A DNA stretch of 64,000 nt from an uncultured Flavobacteriaceae bacterium (GTDB lineage Bacteria; Bacteroidota; Bacteroidia; Flavobacteriales; Flavobacteriaceae). Where the stretch lies: assembly GCA_947494205.1 (NCBI GenBank), contig CANLUH010000002.1, positions 310,001-374,000 on the forward strand. Reading direction: 5' to 3'. A model generated the notes under the pieces. That model saw only the letters and a list, made by a program, of their open reading frames with translations. It searched no databases and was not told where the DNA came from. Shown here piece by piece: positions 18,057 through 26,593 of the stretch (positions within the stretch are counted from its first letter, which is position 1; every line of letters begins with the position of its first letter). A program made the position numbers and the translations under genes.

Positions 18057-21000
18057 ATGATTATACGAAGATTAATAATAATTCTTATATTTTCAATATA
18101 CTTCGTAAATCTTAATGCGCAAAAAACGTCCTTTAAGTTCTCACATTATAGTAAACAGGATGGATTAAATCAAAGTAGTGTAAATTATATTTTTCAAGAT
18201 TCCGAAAACTATGTTTGGATAGCCAATTTTGGTGGTATAAATAGGTTTAATGGTTATAATTTCACGTCTTATAAAACCGATTTCGAGGACACAAATTCTA
18301 TTCCAGATAATTCAGTTTGGTGCATATTTGAACGTAAAAATAAATCGCTTTGGTTTGGTACTAAAGCTGGCTTAAGTCGGTATAACAGAAGTAGTAATAA
18401 TTTTAATAATTTTTATATTAGGGAAGCATCTACACCAGTAGCAACGTTATCTGTAAAAGCACTTTTTGAAGATTCTAATAAAAAACTTTATGTAGGAACA
18501 GAAGGAGAAGGTTTATATATATTCGATGAAACTGAAGAAAAATTTCATAATATAGAAGTCATTCCAAAACATGCTAAAGTAAGTTCTATTATTGAAGATA
18601 AACAGAATAGATTATGGGTAGCAACTGAGAATTTAGGTGTTTTTATATTAAATAAGACTAGAAATAATGTAATTAGCTTATTAAAAGATGAAAAACTATC
18701 TAGTATAACTGTTTGGAGTTTGTTACTAGATAAAAATGGAGGTGTTTGGATTGGTACAGATACAGAAGGCTTAATATATTACAATAATAATGTGTTTTCT
18801 AGTTTTAGAGATAATAAAGAAATACCCTATAATTTAGGAAATAAGATTAAAACTATCGTTGAAGATGATGGAGGGAATATATGGATTGGTAGTGCTACAG
18901 AAGGATTATCGTATTATATAACTGAGGAAAATACTTTTTATCAATATAAAAATAACCCTTTTGATTCTAATTCGTTATTTGATAATGATGTGAGTAGTAT
19001 TTTCTCGGGTAATAAAGGAGAATTATATGTTGGATTTTATACTAATGGATTTAATAAATTAGTTAAGACTCCTTTTTACAGCTTAAAAAATGACGTAAAA
19101 AGATCTAATACTTTAAGTAATAATAATGTTTATTCTATATATAAGGATAATGATGAAATGCTTTGGTTTGGTACTTTTGGTGGAGGACTAAATAGATATA
19201 ATTATAAAACCAAATCGTTTAAATATTATAAGCATGATGAAAAAGATAAATCATCAATAAGTCATGATTGGGTACGTATTATTTTTGAAGATACAAATAA
19301 TGTTTTATGGATTGGTACATGGGGAGGAGGATTAAATAAATTTGATAAGAAAACTGAAACCTTTACACGTTACTTACCAAATGAAGATGGAGAAAATAGT
19401 ATAAACCATAATATAATTACGGCATTATTTGAAGATAAAGATGGAGAATTATGGATAGGAACCTATGGAGGAGGTATAAATATTTATAGAGAAAAAACTG
19501 ATGACTTTAAAACTATAGCTCACGATAAAAATAACCCAGATTCAATTAGCGACGATCATATAACCTCTTTTTTTCAAGGAGAAAATGGTTTAATATGGAT
19601 TTGTACCTATGGAGGAGGTTTAAACTCATATAATAAAACTACAAATAAATTTAAGCGTTATCTTCCAGATGTAAAAAAAGGACATAGCCTTAATACTCAT
19701 AAACCTTTACATATTTATAAAGAACAAGATAGTAGCTTTTATTGGATTACAACATTAGGAGGTGGTGTTAATAAGTTTTATTATGAGGATAATAGATTTA
19801 TTCATTATACAGAAAAAGACGGCTTATCCAATAACTCCACTATGGGTATGCTAAAAGATAGTAATAATACGTATTGGATAAGCTCTAATAATGGTATATC
19901 TCATTTTAATCCAGAGACAGAAACCTTTCATAATTATACAACAGCAGATGGATTAGCAAGTGATGATTATAACCTTGAAGCTTATGCTCAAACTGAGGAT
20001 GGTACACTTTTTTTTGGAGGAAAAAAAGGAGTAACCTATTTTAATCCAACAGAAGTTAAGAAAAACAGAAGCTTTCCAAATGTTATTATTACTAAAGTAA
20101 AAGTTGAAGATAGTTTATACAACAATAAATCTCAAAAAACCATAATCCCTTATAAAAGCAGAGTGTCTTTTGATTATGCAGTTATAAACCCAGTAAATAT
20201 TAAAAACATAAAGTACGCTTATCAATTAGTTGGTCAAACTAAAGAGTGGCGTCATATGGATAAAATAAGGCATCTAGAGTTTACTAATCTTAGTCCAGGT
20301 AAATATGAATTACGTATTAAATCTACAAATAGCAACTCAACTTGGAATGATAATTATACAAGCTTTTCGTTTAAAATAGAAACACCTTGGTATTTAAATA
20401 ATTATATAAGAATAGCTATAATACTACTATTGTTATTAGGAGTATTTAGTTACTATAGATTAAAATTAATTAGAGCGAAAAGATATAATAGTGAATTAGA
20501 AAATAAAGTAAAAGAGCGTACTGAAATTATACATAATAAAAATATAGCTTTAGCAGAAGCTAAAGAGAAAACAGATGACGCGAATAGAAAATTAAAGGAT
20601 CTAAATGAGTTAAAAGATAGAATTCTATCTATAGTTTCTCATGATATGAGGTCCCCTTTATTAAATTTAGAAAGCCTTCTAACGTTGTTTGAAGATGATT
20701 ATGAACCTATTGCTATTGATGAGATGCCCGAATATACAGGTTTAATTCAAAAAGAGTTAAAAAAGGTATTAGAGCTGCTAGAGAATTTATTAACGTGGGC
20801 TAAATATCAAATTACAAGTGTTAAAGCAACAAAAATAAATGTAGACTTATATAATATAGTTGCAGATTTATATGATTTATTTGAGTCTAAGCAAAAGAAA
20901 AAAAATATAGTACTAATTAATGAAATAGATGAAACTGCAATATTAAAGAGTGATAAAAATATAATTACATTTATATTGAGAAATATAATATTTAACGCAA

Positions 21001-21284
21001 TAAAATTTACACCTGAAAACGGAACAATTAGAGTTGAATATGAAGTAGTAAATAATCAGAATAAAATTTCTGTTATAGATTCTGGAATAGGAATGACACA
21101 AGAAAAAATAAACTCATTATTTTCGAGTGAAACCATTAGTTGGGAAAAAGGAACTTCTGGTGAACAAGGAACAGGTCTAGGTTTAATATTGTGTAAAGAT
21201 TTATCTGAAGAGTTAGGAGGTACTATTTATGCTAAAAGCGAATTAGGGAAAGGAACCACTATTAGCCTTGAATTTCCTGTTTAA
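18057..21284 (+). CDS. Sensor histidine kinase with double beta-propeller sensor
   Basis: A 1075-aa membrane histidine kinase. An N-terminal signal or anchor (about 1-21, 'LIIILIFSIYFVNLNAQ') is followed by 14 propeller motifs of the form 'LWIGT.GGGLN.Y', enough for two seven-bladed Reg_prop propellers (about 25-670). Next come a Y_Y_Y-type beta-sandwich (about 690-775), one transmembrane helix near 783-802 ('IRIAIILLLLLGVFSYY'), a coiled-coil dimerisation stretch, an H-box with the phospho-acceptor His862 ('IVSHDMRSP'), and an ATPase domain with 'FNAIKFTPENG', 'DSGIGM' and 'GTGLGL'. The protein ends directly after the ATPase domain. It has neither the receiver nor the AraC-type DNA-binding domain that many Bacteroidota propeller kinases carry, and no response-regulator gene lies beside it. 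The ligand is unknown. Confidence 0.92.
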   Translation: MIIRRLIIILIFSIYFVNLNAQKTSFKFSHYSKQDGLNQSSVNYIFQDSENYVWIANFGGINRFNGYNFTSYKTDFEDTNSIPDNSVWCIFERKNKSLWFGTKAGLSRYNRSSNNFNNFYIREASTPVATLSVKALFEDSNKKLYVGTEGEGLYIFDETEEKFHNIEVIPKHAKVSSIIEDKQNRLWVATENLGVFILNKTRNNVISLLKDEKLSSITVWSLLLDKNGGVWIGTDTEGLIYYNNNVFSSFRDNKEIPYNLGNKIKTIVEDDGGNIWIGSATEGLSYYITEENTFYQYKNNPFDSNSLFDNDVSSIFSGNKGELYVGFYTNGFNKLVKTPFYSLKNDVKRSNTLSNNNVYSIYKDNDEMLWFGTFGGGLNRYNYKTKSFKYYKHDEKDKSSISHDWVRIIFEDTNNVLWIGTWGGGLNKFDKKTETFTRYLPNEDGENSINHNIITALFEDKDGELWIGTYGGGINIYREKTDDFKTIAHDKNNPDSISDDHITSFFQGENGLIWICTYGGGLNSYNKTTNKFKRYLPDVKKGHSLNTHKPLHIYKEQDSSFYWITTLGGGVNKFYYEDNRFIHYTEKDGLSNNSTMGMLKDSNNTYWISSNNGISHFNPETETFHNYTTADGLASDDYNLEAYAQTEDGTLFFGGKKGVTYFNPTEVKKNRSFPNVIITKVKVEDSLYNNKSQKTIIPYKSRVSFDYAVINPVNIKNIKYAYQLVGQTKEWRHMDKIRHLEFTNLSPGKYELRIKSTNSNSTWNDNYTSFSFKIETPWYLNNYIRIAIILLLLLGVFSYYRLKLIRAKRYNSELENKVKERTEIIHNKNIALAEAKEKTDDANRKLKDLNELKDRILSIVSHDMRSPLLNLESLLTLFEDDYEPIAIDEMPEYTGLIQKELKKVLELLENLLTWAKYQITSVKATKINVDLYNIVADLYDLFESKQKKKNIVLINEIDETAILKSDKNIITFILRNIIFNAIKFTPENGTIRVEYEVVNNQNKISVIDSGIGMTQEKINSLFSSETISWEKGTSGEQGTGLGLILCKDLSEELGGTIYAKSELGKGTTISLEFPV

Positions 21285-21407
21285 ATGTTAAGCAAGTGGG
21301 GGATTAGAATCAATTATAGATTTTTAAATTGATTAAAGCAAAAGTTATAATTATTGATACTGTATTTTATATGCGTAGTTAATTATATTTAGATATTATA
21401 GCTTCAT

Positions 21408-21448
21408 TAAAAAACCTTTCAAGTGTTTTAATCCTGAAAGGCTTTTAC
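21408..21448. terminator. Bidirectional terminator between convergent genes
   Basis: CCTTTCA (21415-21421) pairs with TGAAAGG (21435-21441) across a 13-nt loop. The stem is flanked by A-rich sequence on the left and T-rich sequence on the right, so it reads as a terminator on both strands. It lies between the stops of the plus-strand kinase gene and the minus-strand lipoprotein gene. Confidence 0.65.
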
Positions 21449-21453
21449 TAATA

Positions 21454-22872
21454 TTATCTATACTCTAATTGAGGTAAAGGATTTATATCTCCGTAGATAT
21501 GACTTAACCCATTTAAGTTGCCACCTTTATGACAGTCAAAACAATTTTTATATTGAAAATAAGTTTCCATAGTCGAATTTGCTAACACTTTAGATCCTTT
21601 AACTACTGGTAATTGGTTGCCTACACCCGGCACTCCATTAGAAGTCCATGTAGCGCCAACTAAGAAATAGTTTTTACGTACATCTCCATCTATTAACATA
21701 CTAGAAATATTTCTATTAATTGAAATTATGTCTGTATTATTTACAGCACTAGTTGCATCAGGTTTGTTACCCCAAGGATGTGTACGCATTGTACTGCTTG
21801 GAGATATGGTTTCATTATTTTGTGCTATAATCTTATTGGTTTCTAACTCCATATGCATTTGGTTTGAAGCATTCATTTTAGTATCATCATTAGTAAATGT
21901 CCAACCTTTTTTTATAGGAGTACCATCTTCATTTAATGTTTTCTTTTGCTTAACGTCTTTATTACTATCTACATAGTAATAATCTACATCTGGAACATTA
22001 TCTGTATGTTCAAAAGTAGCCCAAATCATTTCTGGGTGTCCAGCAGCACTACCTACAACATGGTAGCCTACCATAGCTAATGTAACACCTCTTTCGTATG
22101 TAGATTCATCCCATACCCATTCTGTATCACTAGTTTTAGTAAACTTCGGAACATCTGCAGTAATGGTAACATATTTACTTTTGTCAGCTTTTGGAGGCAA
22201 TTTTATCCAAGAACTTTTTAATTCCATTGCTAATGACTCTCCATCTTTTATTTCTACATTATGTACTTCTTTTGCATATTTAATAATCGCACCCAATTCT
22301 TTTTCAGTAGTAGGAAATTGTGTTAAATCGAGCTTACCTTCTTTTTGTCCAGAGACCATATATCCGTAGACATCATTTACATGAATGGCATAGTATACAA
22401 TAGAACCATCTGGAGTTAATCCTGCTTTTTGAGACATTAAAACGCCATTTACTAGACCAGCCTGGCCTTCTTTTTCTAATTTTCCACCTCTTACTTTAGT
22501 TTGCTTACCGTCTATAACTAAATCTTGACCTTCTAAATCATAAAAAGGAGCAGAGTCGTACACATAACTATCGTCTTTTGGTGAAAAATGCCAAAGAAAC
22601 ATTCTCCACGACCATTTATAAAAATCACAATTGTTATTAAAAGGATCAAGAAGACTATTTGCTAAGCTTACTGTACCATTTTCAGTAATACTGTCCTTTA
22701 CAAACCAGGATTTAAATTCAGTTTTAGTAACTGTACAAGTTTTAGCAGGCTCGAAAGGTACAGCTGCAACATAATCATCTTTTTTGGTTGTCTTTTCTTC
22801 TTTACATGAAGGAGCACTTATTGCTATAATAAACAATAGTGCGATCAAATTTATCTTTTTTGTAAGTATCAT
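21454..22872 (-). CDS. Lipoprotein with C-terminal CxxCH haem-binding motif
   Basis: A 472-aa predicted lipoprotein. The first 23 residues are a hydrophobic signal ending in 'ISAPSC', with Cys23 as the likely lipidated residue. Near the end, 'YKNCFDCHKGG' gives a CxxCH haem-c attachment site (Cys444, Cys447, His448) with only about 24 residues after it. That is too short for a complete class I cytochrome c domain with a downstream Met ligand, so the haem site is either carried on a non-classical fold or completed by other residues. The rest contains many Trp, His and Tyr residues and no family I can name. It is the second gene of a minus-strand pair, 15 bp after the 652-aa gene. Lipidation and covalent haem imply an outer-surface or periplasmic location. 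Confidence 0.8.
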   Translation of the reverse strand: MILTKKINLIALLFIIAISAPSCKEEKTTKKDDYVAAVPFEPAKTCTVTKTEFKSWFVKDSITENGTVSLANSLLDPFNNNCDFYKWSWRMFLWHFSPKDDSYVYDSAPFYDLEGQDLVIDGKQTKVRGGKLEKEGQAGLVNGVLMSQKAGLTPDGSIVYYAIHVNDVYGYMVSGQKEGKLDLTQFPTTEKELGAIIKYAKEVHNVEIKDGESLAMELKSSWIKLPPKADKSKYVTITADVPKFTKTSDTEWVWDESTYERGVTLAMVGYHVVGSAAGHPEMIWATFEHTDNVPDVDYYYVDSNKDVKQKKTLNEDGTPIKKGWTFTNDDTKMNASNQMHMELETNKIIAQNNETISPSSTMRTHPWGNKPDATSAVNNTDIISINRNISSMLIDGDVRKNYFLVGATWTSNGVPGVGNQLPVVKGSKVLANSTMETYFQYKNCFDCHKGGNLNGLSHIYGDINPLPQLEYR

Positions 22873-22887
22873 ATTATTAGTGTTTGG

Positions 22888-24846
22888 TTAGGATTGGTTT
22901 AATGTATCTACCCAAGCTACAATTTTATCTCTTGCAGCAGCAGATAAATCTCGAGTAACAGGCATGTGTACTAAATCTGTCATAGGTTTTTCTAACAGCG
23001 TTTTAATCATATTTCTCATGTCTATTTGCTCAATTTTTTTCTCATCGGTTAAGAAGCCCATAATTTTATATAACCTACCAAACTTACCTAGAATATCTGT
23101 TGCTTTTTCTGGCACTTTTAAATCGTAAACTAAAACACTAACGATATCATTAATATCCTTTACTGCTACTGGATCATTTACAAAATTATAATCTAGAAAA
23201 TAGACTTGACCATCTACATAGTCTCTTGGGTTTCCTGGTGGTATACAAGAGATATCAAAAGTTGCGACTCCATTTTTAGTAGTTGCTGTATTAGGAAATT
23301 TCAATGCATCTTGAGGAATGGATAGATTTTTAATACCTTTTGTTCCACTAGTTCCAAGTGTGTTTTTAGTATATCTTTCTGCTTCTCGTTCGGTTTTCAT
23401 AGTTAATGAAATTTCGGTGCCATCGTCTACAGGTTGCCCAAATTTTAAGGCATATATTTGTATTGTATTGGTTTTACCCCTAGGGAAATCTTTTGTAGTA
23501 GGGAAACCTGGGTTCATTCTGTATACAAATTGATCTGCTCTTAAATAATTTCCATTTTTGTCCTCTGCTAATAAAATTGTATTTGTTGTATCACTTAAAA
23601 TTCCTAATGGAGTTTCGCTCCAATTATTATCTAGTTTTTTTGTAAAAAATCCAGCAGATTTCGCATAAAAATCTTTTCCTTCATAAGGAATTTGAACAAG
23701 TTTTTGAGCATTTTGAGTGCTAATATCTCCATTTGGAAAAGCAACAAGCCAAAGCGTACCTAGTTTTTCTGCATAGATATCATTTCCAGGAGTTTTTGTA
23801 GGTAAGGAATTACCAAGATTTAGTGTTATGACACCTGTTTTGTCTATAGTAAAAGGCGCATAGTAAGCTATAGACCCTTTTTGAGGCACTAGAACTCTAG
23901 AAGGCACAAAACGGCTAGGGGCATTAGACGAACTTGGTCCAACCGTGCCAGTAATCATTCCAAAAGTAAAATCGTAAGGTGTTATGCGGCTGTATGGTAG
24001 TACAGTTACTTTTAGTATAGTATCTATGTTGGCATTATATTCCTCAACAGATAAATATTGTTGAAGCATATATTTAACAAATACTTCTGTAGGAATATTA
24101 CCAGGATTAATTGGATTATTATTAGAGTCTGTATTTTGAAAGAAAGATTGCATTGGAGTAATTTTGTTTAAAACAGAAGATGTTACTCCAGCATCTTGCA
24201 TTGCATTAAAAGTACCCGTATTAAAAGCATAATTTGGTGGTGAATTATTATGGCCGTTTGTATTTATATTTACAGATAAAAATTGTGTAGGATTTTTTTC
24301 GTAATGTTCTAAAAATGGACTATTACTCGAACTTCCTGTTTGAGCGACATCTGTCATTTGCACTTGAAATACCGCAGATCCACTAGCAGAAGAACGTGGC
24401 GCATTAGGACCTTGGCATTGTCCCCAAATACCATTAAAAGCTATATTAGGTACATTACCAGTTAAGTTGGCATCGTCTCCACCGATTTGCAGTGTCATAG
24501 CCCAAATTTCTGATACGTTTTGCTGCATAGGATCCAAATCTACCATTGCAGATTGTAAAGGGAAAGAGGGTTTAAAAATAGCTTTAACTGGTTGACCAAT
24601 AATAGGGTCTTCGCTAGATGTGGTAGCCGAAGTTCCATCGGCATAATCTACTTGTGTAACAACACAGTCCTCCATTAATCCGAAGTTACCATCTCCTCTT
24701 GGATTCCAATATAATTCTACTTTTTCTAATTCATTGGGCGTGGGGTAAATTAAAGGGTTATAATTGTTGGGGGTGTTATTAATGGTAGAAGGGCTGGATT
24801 GAAAGGTTCCAGAGAAATGAATTCTTGGATAGCTTAAATAGTTCAT
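22888..24846 (-). CDS. Hypothetical protein, co-transcribed with CxxCH lipoprotein
   Basis: A 652-aa protein of unknown function, first gene of the minus-strand pair. It opens with 'MNYLSYPRIHFSGTFQSSPS' and has no signal peptide or membrane helix. Asn- and Pro-rich segments and beta-strand patterns prevail through the body. Its final 35 residues ('LVHMPVTRDLSAAARDKIVAW') resemble the Met-loop plus C-terminal helix that closes a cytochrome c domain, although no CxxCH is present here. The partner lipoprotein has the CxxCH but no such C-terminal helix. Whether the two complement each other is speculation. The lack of an export signal next to a lipoprotein partner is odd. Confidence 0.75.
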   Translation of the reverse strand: MNYLSYPRIHFSGTFQSSPSTINNTPNNYNPLIYPTPNELEKVELYWNPRGDGNFGLMEDCVVTQVDYADGTSATTSSEDPIIGQPVKAIFKPSFPLQSAMVDLDPMQQNVSEIWAMTLQIGGDDANLTGNVPNIAFNGIWGQCQGPNAPRSSASGSAVFQVQMTDVAQTGSSSNSPFLEHYEKNPTQFLSVNINTNGHNNSPPNYAFNTGTFNAMQDAGVTSSVLNKITPMQSFFQNTDSNNNPINPGNIPTEVFVKYMLQQYLSVEEYNANIDTILKVTVLPYSRITPYDFTFGMITGTVGPSSSNAPSRFVPSRVLVPQKGSIAYYAPFTIDKTGVITLNLGNSLPTKTPGNDIYAEKLGTLWLVAFPNGDISTQNAQKLVQIPYEGKDFYAKSAGFFTKKLDNNWSETPLGILSDTTNTILLAEDKNGNYLRADQFVYRMNPGFPTTKDFPRGKTNTIQIYALKFGQPVDDGTEISLTMKTEREAERYTKNTLGTSGTKGIKNLSIPQDALKFPNTATTKNGVATFDISCIPPGNPRDYVDGQVYFLDYNFVNDPVAVKDINDIVSVLVYDLKVPEKATDILGKFGRLYKIMGFLTDEKKIEQIDMRNMIKTLLEKPMTDLVHMPVTRDLSAAARDKIVAWVDTLNQS

Positions 24847-25251
24847 TATAAATGTTTTGGTTATTAGTTAAATATATCTGTCTTAATTTTATAGCGTACT
24901 TTATATGTGTTATATATTTTACAATTATTACGATGCTCTTTAATTAAAGAACAAGAACTTTATGAGTGCTATTATGTAGGGAATTTTAGTTTGTGTTACT
25001 ATATTCTTGTAAAATATAGATTTAAATTATATATGAATATAAAGCAATAAAAATTGCAGTGTATAATTGTAATTCATTATAAATTAAATTGTTATATGTG
25101 CTTAGGGATAGCATATAAGTATATCTAAATTAGGTAAAAAATAGTTGATTAACAAAATATTTCAATAATCTACAGTAAGTTTTTCTTGATTGATTAAATG
25201 TTTTATATTTAATTATTCTTTCAATGCTAAGCCTTCTGTTATTTAATTACA
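24847..25251. other. Divergent intergenic region
   Basis: A 405-bp AT-rich spacer between the divergent 652-aa gene and the DedA-family gene, so it must hold both promoters. I see no full -33/-7 pair on either strand. The only marked element is a perfect palindrome at 24937-24950. Confidence 0.5.
24937..24950. repeat. 14-bp perfect palindrome, possible operator
   Basis: TCTTTAATTAAAGA reads the same on both strands and lies 91 bp upstream of the minus-strand gene start. Part of it (TAAAG, 24945-24949) is repeated inverted at 24958-24962 (CTTTA). It could be a repressor or activator site, but short AT palindromes are common in such DNA. Confidence 0.3.
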
Positions 25252-25869
25252 ATGAAAAAAATCGTAATACCATTTTTAATTTTTACAGTCATTATTATTT
25301 TAATTTTTGTGTTTTTTGGTGGCTCAGAGATTTATTTTCAGGATTTATTAGAAGAGGCTCGTGTTAATCCTTCTTATTACGGATTTCTAAGCTTTTTAAT
25401 TCTAAGTTCAGATATCGTTCTTCCAGTACCATCAAGTATAGTAATGCATTTTAACGGAATGGTTCTAGGAACTTTTTTAGGTGCTTCTTTATCTTTGACT
25501 TCAGTTATGATTTCTTCTATTGTTGGTTATTATTTAGGACGATCTACTGAATGGTTTATTAAATCCAAAAGCAACACTAAGGAGAGTGACTTTTTTAGTA
25601 AATATGGTGTATTTGCTATTATTCTGTCAAGAGGAATACCTATACTTTCAGAAAGCATAGTTCTAATTTGTGGATACAATCGATTTAATTTTAAATCCTT
25701 TATGGGGTATAGTTTATTAGGATATGTACCTATCTGTCTATTATATGCTTATTTTGGAAATCTTTCTAACAACCTGTTTTTTATTGCTATTTTTATTTCA
25801 ATACTTCTTTCTTTTATAGCGTGGTATATTGGGAAACAGATAGCAAAGCGTAATAAACAGGAACTTTAA
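25252..25869 (+). CDS. DedA/VTT-family membrane protein
   Basis: A 205-aa integral membrane protein of the VTT (SNARE-associated, DedA/TVP38) family. Visible family features are a first membrane helix at about 4-23, a re-entrant-loop segment 'VLPVPSSIVMHFNGMVLG', a glycine-rich 'GYYLGR' helix end, a second conserved block 'LSRGIPILSESIVLICGY', and two final helices (about 150-195). Known members translocate or handle polyprenyl-phosphate or phospholipids across the inner membrane; which one applies here cannot be told. It stands alone, with no same-strand partner within 350 bp on either side. Confidence 0.85.
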   Translation: MKKIVIPFLIFTVIIILIFVFFGGSEIYFQDLLEEARVNPSYYGFLSFLILSSDIVLPVPSSIVMHFNGMVLGTFLGASLSLTSVMISSIVGYYLGRSTEWFIKSKSNTKESDFFSKYGVFAIILSRGIPILSESIVLICGYNRFNFKSFMGYSLLGYVPICLLYAYFGNLSNNLFFIAIFISILLSFIAWYIGKQIAKRNKQEL

Positions 25870-25879
25870 TTTTTAAAGT
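25863..25879 (+). terminator. Weak AT hairpin overlapping the VTT gene stop
   Basis: ACTTTAA (25863-25869) pairs with TTAAAGT (25873-25879) around a three-T loop. The left arm includes the stop codon. The stem is short and AT-only with no real T-tract after it, so termination here is doubtful. Confidence 0.25.
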
Positions 25880-26177
25880 ATACTATCAAACTTTCTAAGC
25901 TGTTTATCTCAGATTTATGTAACATACCAAGGAATAAAATATAAATTTATAAATGTCTCTATTATCATTTCCTATTTATACTAAAAGTGAGTTAGATAAA
26001 TCAAAAAATATAAGTCTAAAATTATCAATTTAAACATTTTTAAATACATTAAAAATATATAGAAATACTCTAATGTAATGTTTAACTTATAGTTGGGTTA
26101 CTAGTGTTTTAATTGTTTTTTGTGAAATATTGGTTAATTTAAAAACTTGTATAAAGAGTAATAACAATTGGTAATTG

Positions 26178-26208
26178 TACTTGTTAGTATATTATTGTAT
26201 AACAAGTA
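26178..26208. repeat. 9-bp inverted repeat, possible regulator site
   Basis: TACTTGTTA (26178-26186) and TAACAAGTA (26200-26208) are perfect inverted copies separated by 13 bp. The right arm merges into the first copy of the AGTAAGG direct repeat that follows. Such spacing suits binding of a dimeric regulator. Confidence 0.4.
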
Positions 26209-26240
26209 AGGATTAGGCATATTATTAGTAAGGTTTAGCC
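26205..26240 (+). repeat. Direct repeat AGTAAGGwTTAGsC, 22-bp period
   Basis: AGTAAGGATTAGGC (26205-26218) and AGTAAGGTTTAGCC (26227-26240) match at 12 of 14 bases with starts 22 bp apart, about two helical turns, so both face the same side of the DNA. This is typical of tandem activator sites. The second copy is also one arm of the perfect inverted repeat annotated next. Confidence 0.45.
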
Positions 26241-26253
26241 TTACTAATGATAT
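26219..26253 (+). promoter_or_regulatory. 15-bp stem inverted repeat (operator or RNA hairpin)
   Basis: ATTAGTAAGG (26224-26233) and CCTTACTAAT (26239-26248) are perfect inverted copies around TTTAG. The pairing extends five more base pairs outward, one of them G-U, to 26219 and 26253. The element lies where the -33 region of the candidate promoter at 26266 would be, so it could be an operator. The T-rich sequence after it would also allow a terminator reading. Confidence 0.5.
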
Positions 26254-26265
26254 ATTTTTATATTA

Positions 26266-26273
26266 TATCTTCG
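26266..26273 (+). promoter_or_regulatory. Candidate -7 element for the NRPS-PKS operon
   Basis: TATCTTCG differs from the TAnnTTTG consensus at one base and follows the inverted repeat by 12 bp. No TTG -33 box is visible, which would fit a promoter that needs an activator bound at the repeats. It would give an untranslated leader of about 310 nt. Confidence 0.3.
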
Positions 26274-26593
26274 CCCTGTTCTATAGCTAATAGAATTTTA
26301 ATATTACCAAACTTCATGTGATTGAAGGTAGCGAAGCTATATACTTTTCGCAAACAATAAAATTTTATAATCTTGTTAATGAGTTGTTTAAGTTTAATAA
26401 GTTATACATTGTAATTAAAAATTAGCTATATCGATACAACTCTTTATAGAGTAAAATCAAAAAACATACATACCAAATTATAAACACTTAATCTGTATTA
26501 GAGCATTAATTATCAAATTATTGCTTTTAATATGGATTTACACTTTTATAGTCACACTATTCTATCAATTAACAAAAAAATATCTCACCATAA

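Larger units (their letters stand above)
25870..26593 (+). other. Long non-coding region upstream of the NRPS-PKS genes
   Basis: A 724-bp AT-rich stretch with no plausible gene. Bases 25880-26170 show nothing I can name. Between 26178 and 26273 lie two inverted repeats, a direct repeat and a -7-like element, annotated separately. The remaining 320 bases up to the ATG at 26594 would form a long untranslated leader, with small self-complementary spots (CTTCA/TGAAG near 26312-26327 and TAGC/GCTA near 26329-26339). Confidence 0.5.
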
